Shown: piece after piece, positions 8,551 through 16,274 of the stretch | Layout of the letters: every line of letters starts with the position of its first letter | Numbering within the stretch: the first letter of the stretch is position 1 | Source: JBEEJZ01 sp046046915 | Lineage (GTDB): Bacteria > Pseudomonadota > Gammaproteobacteria > Burkholderiales > Burkholderiaceae_C | Reading direction: 5' to 3' | Length of the DNA stretch: 64,000 nt | Assembly (NCBI GenBank): GCA_046046915.1 | Contig: JBJOIT010000001.1 | Coordinates: forward strand, 62,001 to 126,000 | Made by a program: the position numbers and the translations under genes | Notes under the pieces: generated by a model | Database searches by the model: none | What the model was told of the DNA's origin: nothing | Seen by the model: only the letters and a program-made list of their open reading frames with translations

Positions 8551-8961
8551 ATGAAGCGATTCATAGTCTTGGCAGCCGCTGTGCTGGCCACCCAGTTGAG
8601 TTGGGCGCAGGTCAAGGTGGTGTACCACTTGAGTGAAGGCATACCCCAGGCGGCACGTGCCATGAACAACATCCGCAATCACCTGGCGGCGGATCCCACC
8701 GCCAAGATCGTCGTGGTGACGCATGGACCTGGTATCGATTTTTTGCTGGACGGTGCAACCAATCCCAAGGGAGAGTCGTTTTCTGGGGATATAGGCGAGT
8801 TGGCAGGGCGTGGCGTGGCATTCAAGGTATGCAACAACACCCTGGTCACCCGCAAGATCGAGAAAGACAAGGTCGTCATGGAGGCGCAGGTGGTGCCGTC
8901 TGGCGTGGCTGAAGTTGCCACCCTGCAGGCCCGAGACAAGTTTGTTTATTTGCGGCCCTGA
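8551..8961 (+). CDS. Periplasmic DsrE/DsrF-like sulfur-transfer family protein
   Basis: A 136-residue protein with a Sec signal peptide (K-R-F then a hydrophobic core, cleavage near S-W-A). The mature part has the DsrE fold pattern: V-V-Y-H-L-S near the start, I-V-V-V-T-H-G-P-G in the second strand, and a single conserved cysteine in F-K-V-C-N-N-T-L near residue 94. DsrE-like proteins bind sulfur on such a cysteine; the periplasmic forms found beside sulfide-oxidation genes are not well characterised. AAGGAG at 8539-8544 fixes the ATG at 8551 rather than an in-frame TTG at 8545. The monoheme cytochrome follows 53 bp downstream. Confidence 0.8.
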   Translation: MKRFIVLAAAVLATQLSWAQVKVVYHLSEGIPQAARAMNNIRNHLAADPTAKIVVVTHGPGIDFLLDGATNPKGESFSGDIGELAGRGVAFKVCNNTLVTRKIEKDKVVMEAQVVPSGVAEVATLQARDKFVYLRP

Positions 8962-9014
8962 GGCCCAGCAATTAAGGCGATCTATTTTTGAAGCAGATTT
9001 TTTGGAGGTTTGAG

Positions 9015-9329
9015 ATGAAACAACACGTGATGGCGCTGGCGGCAACGCTGGCATTGTTTGCAAACGGGGCCCATGCGCAGTCCCAGGCGCCCGATGCGGC
9101 GCAGGTTCGCAGTTGGGCCGCAGCTTGTGCCAACTGCCACGGCACCAACGGTCAAGCCCAGCCCGGCATGGAGTCTCTGGCAGGGGTCAACAAAGACGAT
9201 CTGGCCAAGAAGATGCTCGATTTCAAGGCGGGCCGCAAGCCAGCCACCATCATGCACCAGCTGTCCAAGGGTTACACCGACGACCAGATTCAGGCCATCG
9301 CGGCCTACTTTTCCGCTCAAAAGAAATAA
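9015..9329 (+). CDS. Small monoheme cytochrome c, likely partner of the FccB flavoprotein
   Basis: A 104-residue secreted cytochrome: signal peptide to about residue 21 (A-H-A), heme site C-A-N-C-H near residue 38, and a distal methionine candidate in the T-I-M-H-Q segment near residue 76. GGAGG at 9004-9008 selects the ATG at 9015. It lies 12 bp before the FccB-type flavoprotein, the same arrangement as fccA-fccB and soxE-soxF, so it should be the heme subunit or immediate electron acceptor. Allochromatium FccA is diheme; this one has a single heme, closer to SoxE-like or Chlorobium-type subunits. Confidence 0.85.
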   Translation: MKQHVMALAATLALFANGAHAQSQAPDAAQVRSWAAACANCHGTNGQAQPGMESLAGVNKDDLAKKMLDFKAGRKPATIMHQLSKGYTDDQIQAIAAYFSAQKK

Positions 9330-9341
9330 CCGGGGGCTGCT

Positions 9342-10625
9342 ATGAAACGTCGTCAATTTATTCAAACAGCGTCTGCCGGTAGCGCACTGGGTGCATTGGG
9401 TCTGATGTCAGGCTGCGCCACCACAGCCGGGGGCAAAGGCCCCAAAGTCGTGGTGGTGGGCGGTGGCTACGGTGGCGCCACAGCTGCCAAATATGTGCGC
9501 ATGTGGTCCGACTACGGCATTCAGGTCACCTTGATCGAGCCGAACGCCTCCTTTGTGTCCTGCCCCATTTCCAACCTGGTCATCGGCGGCAGCAAAACCC
9601 TGGCCGACATCACCACGCCCTACGACAACCTGAGCAAGCGCCACGGTGTGACTGTGGTGCGCGACATGGTGGCGTCCATCGACGTGGAGAAGCGCAGCCT
9701 GAAACTGGCCAGCGGCGCCGACATGAGTTACGACCGGCTGATCCTCTCGCCGGGCGTGGACTTCATGATGGAAACCTTGCCAGGCATGGCCAAGGCCGGT
9801 GCCCAGGACAAGGTGCTGCACGCCTGGAAGGCCGGTGCCCAAACCGTGGCCTTGCGCAAGCAACTCGAAGCCATGCCTGACGGTGGCGTGTATGCCCTGT
9901 CCATTCCCCTGGCGCCTTACCGCTGCCCGCCTGGCCCATACGAGCGTGCCTGCCAGGTGGCCGAGTACTTCACCAAGGCCAAGCCCAAGAGCAAGGTCCT
10001 CATTTTGGATGCCAACGAGGATGTGACCTCCAAGGGGCCGCTGTTCAAGAAAGCTTGGGCCGAGCGTTACAAGGGCATCGTCGAATACCGTGGCAAGCAC
10101 AATGCAGTCGACGTGGATGCGGCCACCAACACGCTGAAGTTCGAGTTCAACGACGACGTCAAGGCCTCGGTGCTGAATGTGATTCCCTCGATGCGGGCAG
10201 GTGACATCGCCGTCAAGACGGGCTTGGCCACGGCCAACAAGCGCTGGTGCGAAGTGGACTTTTTGACTTTTGAGTCCAAGGCCGCCAAGAACGTGCACGT
10301 GTTGGGCGACTCGATCCAGATTGCGCCTGCCATGCCCAAGTCTGGCCACATGGCCAACCAGCACGGCAAAACCTGCGCTGCGGCAGTGGTGGCCTTGTTG
10401 ACCGGCAAGGAGGTCAACCCATTGCCCATCTACAACAACACTTGCTACAGCTTCGTCAGCTCCGAGGATGTGGTGCACGTTGCCAGCGTGCATCGTTACG
10501 ACGCCGACAAACAGACCATGCTGACGGTGCCCGGATCTGGTGGGGTTTCCAGTGCAGCCAACGAGCTCGAAGGGCGCTACGCCTTGGCCTGGGCTCGCAA
10601 CATCTGGGCCGACACGCTGGCCTGA
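9342..10625 (+). CDS. fccB: Sulfide dehydrogenase flavoprotein, flavocytochrome c FccB/SoxF
   Basis: A 427-residue FAD enzyme that oxidises sulfide to sulfur in the periplasm. N-terminal K-R-R-Q-F is a Tat signal; the FAD dinucleotide motif V-V-V-G-G-G-Y-G-G is near residue 37. Cysteines at 195 (R-C-P-P-G-P-Y-E-R) and 368 (N-T-C-Y-S) match the redox-active disulfide of flavocytochrome c, and the C-terminal FCSD flavin-binding domain is recognisable. Oddly, L-M-S-G-C25 looks like a lipobox, so the protein may be a Tat-exported lipoprotein rather than soluble. It directly follows the monoheme cytochrome, and a strong terminator at 10643 follows it. Confidence 0.92.
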   Translation: MKRRQFIQTASAGSALGALGLMSGCATTAGGKGPKVVVVGGGYGGATAAKYVRMWSDYGIQVTLIEPNASFVSCPISNLVIGGSKTLADITTPYDNLSKRHGVTVVRDMVASIDVEKRSLKLASGADMSYDRLILSPGVDFMMETLPGMAKAGAQDKVLHAWKAGAQTVALRKQLEAMPDGGVYALSIPLAPYRCPPGPYERACQVAEYFTKAKPKSKVLILDANEDVTSKGPLFKKAWAERYKGIVEYRGKHNAVDVDAATNTLKFEFNDDVKASVLNVIPSMRAGDIAVKTGLATANKRWCEVDFLTFESKAAKNVHVLGDSIQIAPAMPKSGHMANQHGKTCAAAVVALLTGKEVNPLPIYNNTCYSFVSSEDVVHVASVHRYDADKQTMLTVPGSGGVSSAANELEGRYALAWARNIWADTLA

Positions 10626-10642
10626 TACCTGGTTGACAACTG

Positions 10643-10676
10643 GCGCTGCAGACCTTCAAAGCTGCAGCGCTTTTTT
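10643..10676 (+). terminator. Rho-independent terminator after fccB
   Basis: A perfect 9-bp stem (GCGCTGCAG / CTGCAGCGC) with a 10-base loop is followed by six T residues at 10671-10676. It ends the DsrE-cytochrome-fccB unit and lies only 19 bp before the next cytochrome, which therefore needs its own promoter or read-through. Confidence 0.85.
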
Positions 10677-10694
10677 ATTTCTACGGAGTTTGAG

Positions 10695-11318
10695 ATGGTG
10701 GTTCAGAACAAAAAATGGATGGCAGTGGCGATGGTCGCGGCGTCGGTCTGTGGTTCGCTGCTCAGCGGTAGTGCTTGGGCCCAGGCCGATGAAGCGCGAG
10801 CCAAAAAAATCGTGTCGGGTGTGTGCTTTGTCTGTCATGGTGCCGAGGGCGAATCGGCCAGTGAAGTGTTTCCTAAACTGGCAGGCCAGCATGCCGAGTA
10901 CATTGCCAAGCAGCTGGACAACTTCAAGTCTGGCAAGCGCAAGAGCACGGCCATGGCCGACATGGTGGCCAAGCTGACCCCTGACGAGATGGTGGCCCTG
11001 GGCAAATACTTCGAGAAGCAAAGCGCACCCAAGGAAGAGCTGACCGACGCTCCTCTGGCAGCGGTGGGTCAGTACATCTATCAGCATGGCAACAAGTTCA
11101 GCGGGCTCGCGGCCTGCGCTTCATGCCATGGCGCCGAAGCCAAGGGAACCGTTTCCTTGCCTCGCTTGGCTGGCCAATACGCCGCTTACACCGAAACCCA
11201 GCTCAAACAGTTCAACCAACGGGAGCGTACCAACGACAACGCGGTGATGCACGCCATCGTCAGCAAGATGACGCCGCTCGAAATGGCCGCCGTCGCGCAG
11301 TACCTCAGCGGTAAGTGA
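10695..11318 (+). CDS. Diheme cytochrome c, c4 family
   Basis: A 207-residue secreted protein with two class I cytochrome c domains: a signal peptide ending near A-W-A-Q (residue 30), heme sites C-F-V-C-H near residue 45 and C-A-S-C-H near residue 142, and the repeated L-A-G-Q-H / L-A-G-Q-Y motif in each half. Methionine ligands are expected in the M-A-D-M and M-H-A-I regions. It probably carries electrons from FccB to the terminal oxidase. ACGGAG stands 7 bases before the ATG. A second c4-type protein is encoded at 48247. Its stop codon abuts the end of the convergent YeeE/YedE gene (11318/11319). Confidence 0.88.
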   Translation: MVVQNKKWMAVAMVAASVCGSLLSGSAWAQADEARAKKIVSGVCFVCHGAEGESASEVFPKLAGQHAEYIAKQLDNFKSGKRKSTAMADMVAKLTPDEMVALGKYFEKQSAPKEELTDAPLAAVGQYIYQHGNKFSGLAACASCHGAEAKGTVSLPRLAGQYAAYTETQLKQFNQRERTNDNAVMHAIVSKMTPLEMAAVAQYLSGK

Positions 11319-12416
11319 TCAAGGGGCCAGCGCACCGCCGCGCAGGGTGGGTGCGCTCAGCGGTGCAGCCCTGGCGTCGAGCAGGCGGTCGGTGATGCCA
11401 CCACCCAGCCACATGCCAAGCAGGGTCACCCAGGCCGTGAGCGCAAAAATGGCGCCACCCGTCACGCCGGCACCTACGGCGCAGCCGCCGGCCAGCATGG
11501 ATCCAAAGCCCATCAGCACCGCTCCTGCGATGTAGCGGGTCATGCTGTAGCCGTCATGAAACCCCTCTAGTTTCAGGTCCCGGCCGAGCCAAGCGCCCAA
11601 AAATGAGCCCGCGAACACGCCGGGAAGCAGGCCAAAGTCAAAACCGATACCCGGTGCCGGCGACTGCAACACCCGCATCAGCCATTCTGCGGAGGGGCCG
11701 CTGAAGGTCAGGCCCTGGATTTGGACCGGTTCGAAGGAACTGGACGCCACCGCCTGGCTGAACCCCCAGGCAGCCGCCACGCTCAAACCCGTGCCGATGC
11801 CACCCACCCACATCCAGAAACGCCCGTTTAAATGCCGGTAAGACAGGTATAGCGCGGCGACCAGCCAGACCAGACCCATGGCCAGGCCAGTGCCGTGGCT
11901 TAACTCATGACGGGCCAGCAAGTCGCGTGGAATGCCGCCGTCGATGGTCCACCAACTGCTGATGTGCTCCCGTAGCGGTGCTAGTGAGCCCGACAGCGAG
12001 GCCTGCGCCGTCACAGCAAAGATCAGACCCGAGAGCAGGGCGCGCAAGTTGCCATTGGCCGAGAGAATGAGCAAGCGACTGGCACAGCCGCGTGTCAGGA
12101 TCATGCCAATGCCAAACAGGAGGCCACCGATGGCCGCCCCAGACAGGCTGCCACGCGCCGAGATTTGTCGCGCGGCACTGGTGTCCAGCCAGCCTCCCCA
12201 GGCAAGCGCCTGAACGCCGATCACTGCACTTGCAAAAGCCAGCAGCCAGATGGATAGCTTCTCGTCGAAACGGCCGCGCCAGAACTCAAGTACTGCGGCT
12301 CGCAGACAGAAGCGTGAGCGCTGCGCGAATACGCCAAACATGACGCCCACCAGCAGTCCGCCCACTGCCAGGACAGTACCATCCCCCCATCGCTCCAGCA
12401 GACTTGTGAGTGTCAA
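11319..12416 (-). CDS. YeeE/YedE-family (TsuA-like) sulfur-compound transporter
   Basis: A 365-residue membrane protein with about nine or more hydrophobic helices. Cysteine motifs typical of the family are visible: R-F-C-L-R near residue 37, T-R-G-C-A-S-R near residue 112 and A-G-G-C-A-V-G-A-G near residue 320. Structurally studied members (TsuA) pass thiosulfate through a pore lined by such cysteines. Here it is probably an importer or releaser of thiosulfate or sulfur-derived units. It is divergent from the thioredoxin-like gene, sharing a promoter region at 12417-12521, and is convergent with the c4 gene. Confidence 0.85.
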   Translation of the reverse strand: MTLTSLLERWGDGTVLAVGGLLVGVMFGVFAQRSRFCLRAAVLEFWRGRFDEKLSIWLLAFASAVIGVQALAWGGWLDTSAARQISARGSLSGAAIGGLLFGIGMILTRGCASRLLILSANGNLRALLSGLIFAVTAQASLSGSLAPLREHISSWWTIDGGIPRDLLARHELSHGTGLAMGLVWLVAALYLSYRHLNGRFWMWVGGIGTGLSVAAAWGFSQAVASSSFEPVQIQGLTFSGPSAEWLMRVLQSPAPGIGFDFGLLPGVFAGSFLGAWLGRDLKLEGFHDGYSMTRYIAGAVLMGFGSMLAGGCAVGAGVTGGAIFALTAWVTLLGMWLGGGITDRLLDARAAPLSAPTLRGGALAP

Positions 12417-12449
12417 GGTATTTCTCCAAATTCATTGGTAATTCTGTAT

Positions 12450-12467
12450 CAGCTTATATTAACGCTG
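12450..12467. promoter_or_regulatory. Partial palindrome in the YeeE/thioredoxin divergent promoter
   Basis: An 18-bp imperfect palindrome with arms CAGC and GCTG around TTATATTA lies between the two divergent starts. The same octamer TTATATTA occurs at 31088-31095 in front of the second ArsR gene, so it may be part of a shared operator, or simply a -10 element. Confidence 0.35.
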
Positions 12468-12521
12468 TGTTTCCCCACCTTGCCCAGCCATGGAGCAAGA
12501 ATTCAAATGATTGGATGTCCG

Positions 12522-12995
12522 ATGAAGATGCCCAGGCGTCAGTTTTTTGGTGTTGCCGGCACCTTGGCTTTGGCGCTGGCCCCGCAAGCGCGGGCGGCTG
12601 GCGCCGTTTTGCCCCCAGCGCAATCTCTTGCCGACGAGCTGGCGTTGGCATTGCGGCGTCGTCAGCCTCTGGTGGTCATGGTGAGCCTGGAGGGATGTCC
12701 TTTTTGCCGGGTGGCGAGGGACAGCTATTTGTCCCCCTTGCGTCTGGAAGGCCAGGTGCCGGTTGTGCAAGTGGATATGCGAAGCATGGCCGCCGTCCTG
12801 GGCTTCAGGCGGGAAAAGCTGAACCACGAGGACCTGGTGCGTCTCTGGAGGGTCAAGGTTGCGCCCACTGTCTTGTTCTTTGGCACTGACGGCAAGGAGA
12901 TCGCCGAGCGCCTGGAAGGCGGCTACATTGCAGACTTTTATGGCGCCTATCTGGAGCAGCGCCTGCAGCACGCCCGCGCCACACTTGCCAATTGA
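12522..12995 (+). CDS. Secreted thioredoxin-fold protein with C-P-F-C active site (SoxS/SoxW-like)
   Basis: About 157 residues from the preferred ATG at 12522: an export signal with P-R-R-Q-F-F (Tat-like or plain Sec), then a thioredoxin-like domain with active site E-G-C-P-F-C-R and a cis-proline strand V-A-P-T-V-L-F-F. Such SoxS/SoxW-type proteins keep the SoxY carrier cysteine reduced or reactivate it. An upstream ATG at 12507 is also possible; neither has a clear ribosome site. It is followed without a gap by the 78-residue membrane gene and then the FNR-like regulator. No CcdA/SoxV-type electron carrier is in the window. Confidence 0.72.
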   Translation: MKMPRRQFFGVAGTLALALAPQARAAGAVLPPAQSLADELALALRRRQPLVVMVSLEGCPFCRVARDSYLSPLRLEGQVPVVQVDMRSMAAVLGFRREKLNHEDLVRLWRVKVAPTVLFFGTDGKEIAERLEGGYIADFYGAYLEQRLQHARATLAN

Positions 12996-13232
12996 ATGAA
13001 TATGAACTTTCTTAGAAAAATACCCTTGCCGTGGTTGACGGTCGTGGCCGTCTGGCTGGGCCTCGCGCCCTTCTGGCCAGAGCCTCATCTAATTGAGAAG
13101 CTGGGCATGCTGAAGGCTGGTCAGCTGGTGCGTCCGCTCGATATTTTTGATTTGCTGATGCACGCCGCACCGCTGGTGCTGCTGGTCTGGCGCCTGGCGG
13201 AGCGCCTGCGCGCGGCAAAAAGGCCCCTGTGA
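12996..13232 (+). CDS. Small two-helix membrane protein, function unknown
   Basis: A 78-residue protein with two hydrophobic segments (about residues 11-27 and 48-65) separated by a short polar loop with E-P-H-L-I-E-K-L-G-M-L. It starts on the base after the thioredoxin-like stop and overlaps the next gene by 4 bp, so it is made together with both. I do not recognise a domain. Its position suggests a membrane partner for the secreted thioredoxin-like protein, but that is only inferred from coupling. Confidence 0.65.
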   Translation: MNMNFLRKIPLPWLTVVAVWLGLAPFWPEPHLIEKLGMLKAGQLVRPLDIFDLLMHAAPLVLLVWRLAERLRAAKRPL

Positions 13233-13933
13233 TTCCGATACAGACAGCTTCGGCCTGGAAAGGCACTTCGGATTGTCGCAACTGCGGCATTCGGGACATG
13301 GTGCTGTTTGCTGACCTGAACGAACAAGACTTTGGCCTGATACACGCGCCCATAGACGACCTGGAATTTCACGCCGGCCAGGCTTTGTATGCCGAGGGCC
13401 AGGCAGCTTTGGGTGTATTCACTCTGCGCAAGGGCATGGTCAAGCTGGTCAGGGTCACCGCCGATGGCCGCCAGCGCATCGTGCGAGTACTAAGACCCGG
13501 GGATGTGGTCGGGCTGGAGTCTCTGGCAACCGCGCACTACGTCAACGAAGCGGTGGCCCTGACCGATGTGTCGGTTTGCCGAATACCACTGGCCGTGATG
13601 CAAACCCTGAATGCCAACTCGCCCCGCATCCACAAACGATTGATGGAAACCTGGCAGCGTGCCCTGCGCGAGGCTGATGACTGGTTGGCCGAGGTCAACT
13701 TTGGCACGGCGCGCCAGCGGGTCTGCAGCTTCATTCTGAAAATGCGCAGCACGGCAGACCCGACCCAAACAACCTTGTTTGGCCGGGACGACATGGGCGC
13801 CATGATGGACCTCAAGCTCGAAACCGTGAGCCGAGAAATAAGCGCCCTGGTGCGCCAGGGGGTGATCGAGCCACTGGACCGTCAGGGGCGCAGTTATCGC
13901 GTCCTGCAGCCAGAAGCCTTGACCGGCGGTTGA
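13229..13933 (+). CDS. Crp/Fnr-family regulator with three of four FNR cluster cysteines
   Basis: A 234-residue regulator: N-terminal cysteines C16-R-N-C19, a cyclic-nucleotide-binding-like beta roll, C117 in D-V-S-V-C-R-I-P, and a C-terminal HTH with recognition helix L-E-T-V-S-R-E. E-x-x-S-R is the FNR signature for TTGAT half-sites. Aligned by eye to E. coli FNR, C20, C23 and C122 are matched but C29 is replaced by V25. It may bind an Fe-S cluster with a non-cysteine fourth ligand, as B. subtilis Fnr does with Asp, or have lost it. GTG start overlaps the preceding stop. Confidence 0.85.
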   Translation: MIPIQTASAWKGTSDCRNCGIRDMVLFADLNEQDFGLIHAPIDDLEFHAGQALYAEGQAALGVFTLRKGMVKLVRVTADGRQRIVRVLRPGDVVGLESLATAHYVNEAVALTDVSVCRIPLAVMQTLNANSPRIHKRLMETWQRALREADDWLAEVNFGTARQRVCSFILKMRSTADPTQTTLFGRDDMGAMMDLKLETVSREISALVRQGVIEPLDRQGRSYRVLQPEALTGG

Positions 13934-13962
13934 CCGGGCACGGATCTCTCGGGTGAGTCCTG

Positions 13963-16242
13963 TTAACGCGTCAGGTTGACAAACAGGCGCGTGAGGCGCT
14001 CGGGCAGCTGCTCTAGGCGATCCACCACCGTGGCATGTTTGCCAAAAATGTCGTGCACGTAGGTGTCGGCCATAGGATCCAGACTGATGCAGTGGCTGAG
14101 TATGCCTTTCTGTGCCAAGGTCTGCACAGCGTGGCGCGTGTCCGCCACCAGCAACTGTTCATCGACCACATCCACATCCGATGGTCTGCCATCCGTCAGC
14201 ACCAGCACCAGTTTTTTGTCCGAAGTCTGGGCGTCCAGGCTGTGCACCGTATGGCGAAGCGCTGCACCCATGCGTGTGGAATAACGGGCTTGCAAGGCGG
14301 CCAGGCGTGCTTTGGTGCGCTCGTTCCATGGCTCTCCAAACCCCTTGAGGTGCTGGTAGCGCACGTCATGCCGTGTGTTGGAGTTAAAACCTGCCAAGGC
14401 AAAGGCATCGCCTAGCCGGTCCATCGCCCAGGCCAGCACGGCCACCGCCTGTAGGCTAAGGGCCAGGCGAGTCTGCCCGGTACCGGGCACGTCATCGTTC
14501 AGGGATTCCGACAGGTCCAGCAAGACCAGCACGGCAATGCTGCGATCCTTGTGGCGATGGCTCATCAGGATACGGGGGTCTGGCTGCGCGCCCGCACGCC
14601 AGTCGATCAGCGATCGCAGCGCCACGTCTAGATCAAGTTCGCTGCCTTCCTGCTGGTGTCGGATGCGTTCGCGGTTCTGGGGTTTGAGCCGGTCCAGCAT
14701 CTCTTGCAGTTGGCGAGCCAGCGGGGCGTGCTGTTGCAAGAGCGCATCGATGCGGCCAGCGTCGCCGCTGGGATGGAGCGATTCGTACAGACTCACCCAA
14801 TCCGGGCGCAGAGACTGCGAGGCAGAGTCCCATTCCGGGTAATGCCGTGGCGGCAAGCCTGCCCTCGAAGCCTCGTGCGGGGATGGGGGCTCGGCAAAGC
14901 TGTCCTCCTCATCGCCGGCTTCTATAAATTGCCACAGGTGCCGGTTGTCATCACGATAAGTGACCACCGTGTTCTCGAAATACACGCGCGCTGCCTGGTC
15001 ACTTTGTCGACGGGTACGGCTGGCGTGGGTCAGGGCCAGTGCCTGAATGGCCTGTGTGCTGGCCTCACCTTCTTGCATCAATACATGAAATGCGGCCACG
15101 CAGTCCAGCAAGGCCGTATCCTGGTAGCCATGTGCCGGGTCCAGCAGGGCGCGAGACAGCATGGTGAGCCTCAGGCGCAGCTGGCTGATACGGATGTCGG
15201 TGTCCGGCGACGCCGGCGGATGCGGATGCAGGGCCAGCAGTGCCGGACGCAAACCAGGCAGATGCCGCAACAACAGATGGTCGACCCGGGCGTCCTCCAG
15301 GCATTCGATCGTCATCCTTTGTAGCGGGCTCAGGTTGTCCGCCAGCAAGGGGCGGCTCCATCTGCGGTGGGCGGCCACATGGGCCAGTGCCAGCCGGTAG
15401 CGGTCCAGGCCGGGGGCTGGTCGACTGGCACCATTTGTGTCCAGGTCGTCGTAGACATCTGGCAGGCTGATGCTGTCATCGCTCGTGTTGTGGCTGGACC
15501 AAGGGGCGAGCGTGGGCCCGTCATCCAACCCTGTGGTGTAGGCCCGCAGCGGCGCCTTCTGCTGCCACAGTGCCTGCAGAGTCAGCTCGAGCGAGCGCTC
15601 CACATCTGTCAGGCGGGTGCCGTGTCGTTCGCGCAAAAGAACCGCCTTGCTGTCTGCGCAATTCAGGGCAAAGTAATCACGCTGGCGCTCGGGGTGGTGC
15701 TGGTAATGGCGTACACCGTAGTCTGCCCAGCGCGCCAGGCCGGCCACCGTGAGGGCGCCCAGCACACGCGGCGCGTGGGTCAGCAGCACGGGTAGGCCGG
15801 GGCTGGCATAGGTGCTGTGACGGCCGTGAATCGAAACCGTGGTGCGTGCCATGACCTCGCGGATCAGGTGCAGGTAGGCGCGCATCGGCGTGGGCCCCTG
15901 CAGTCGTCGGGCCACGGCAGGCAGTGTGTTCAGCAACGGCGCCATGGCTGCGCTGTTGGGCGATTTCTGCATGCTTTGCAGCAGTGCTTCTGTATCTTCC
16001 AGCAGTCCTTCGCCCACCTTCAGTGCCACCTGCGGCCAGCCTTGCAAGAAAGCCAGCACCGGCTCCGGGCCTCGACCCATGCGCCCAAGTCTGCTGGCGC
16101 AATTCACATAGGCATGCAGCCCCTCGGTGCTCAGAATTTGCGTTGCTTCTTCCATGGCCTCGGCAAACACCGCCTGAACCAATGGAAAGGCGCAAGCCAG
16201 TTGCGCGCGCCAGGCTTCCAGTGTTTCGGTCGGGATCGCCAC
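13963..16242 (-). CDS. cbbO: CbbO, VWA-domain subunit of the RubisCO activase
   Basis: Around 759 residues. The C-terminal von Willebrand A domain shows MIDAS residues D-L-S-E-S, a threonine loop and T-D-G-R-P-S-D; the long N-terminal part is the RubisCO-binding region. CbbO works with the AAA+ CbbQ to pull inhibitory sugar phosphates out of RubisCO. The frame stays open into cbbQ, so the start is uncertain: GTG at 16242 gives the first plausible start after the cbbQ stop (16275-16277), but it has no good ribosome site, and a non-standard CTG nearer the stop is possible. Family call is firm. Confidence 0.88.
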   Translation of the reverse strand: MAIPTETLEAWRAQLACAFPLVQAVFAEAMEEATQILSTEGLHAYVNCASRLGRMGRGPEPVLAFLQGWPQVALKVGEGLLEDTEALLQSMQKSPNSAAMAPLLNTLPAVARRLQGPTPMRAYLHLIREVMARTTVSIHGRHSTYASPGLPVLLTHAPRVLGALTVAGLARWADYGVRHYQHHPERQRDYFALNCADSKAVLLRERHGTRLTDVERSLELTLQALWQQKAPLRAYTTGLDDGPTLAPWSSHNTSDDSISLPDVYDDLDTNGASRPAPGLDRYRLALAHVAAHRRWSRPLLADNLSPLQRMTIECLEDARVDHLLLRHLPGLRPALLALHPHPPASPDTDIRISQLRLRLTMLSRALLDPAHGYQDTALLDCVAAFHVLMQEGEASTQAIQALALTHASRTRRQSDQAARVYFENTVVTYRDDNRHLWQFIEAGDEEDSFAEPPSPHEASRAGLPPRHYPEWDSASQSLRPDWVSLYESLHPSGDAGRIDALLQQHAPLARQLQEMLDRLKPQNRERIRHQQEGSELDLDVALRSLIDWRAGAQPDPRILMSHRHKDRSIAVLVLLDLSESLNDDVPGTGQTRLALSLQAVAVLAWAMDRLGDAFALAGFNSNTRHDVRYQHLKGFGEPWNERTKARLAALQARYSTRMGAALRHTVHSLDAQTSDKKLVLVLTDGRPSDVDVVDEQLLVADTRHAVQTLAQKGILSHCISLDPMADTYVHDIFGKHATVVDRLEQLPERLTRLFVNLTR

Positions 16243-16274
16243 GGGTCGGCTTTCGGTGAGCGGGTCGCCCAGCG

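Noticed and set aside
9408..10493. A 361-codon minus-strand frame opposite fccB
   Set aside because: Shadow frame; the plus strand has a complete, motif-bearing flavoprotein.
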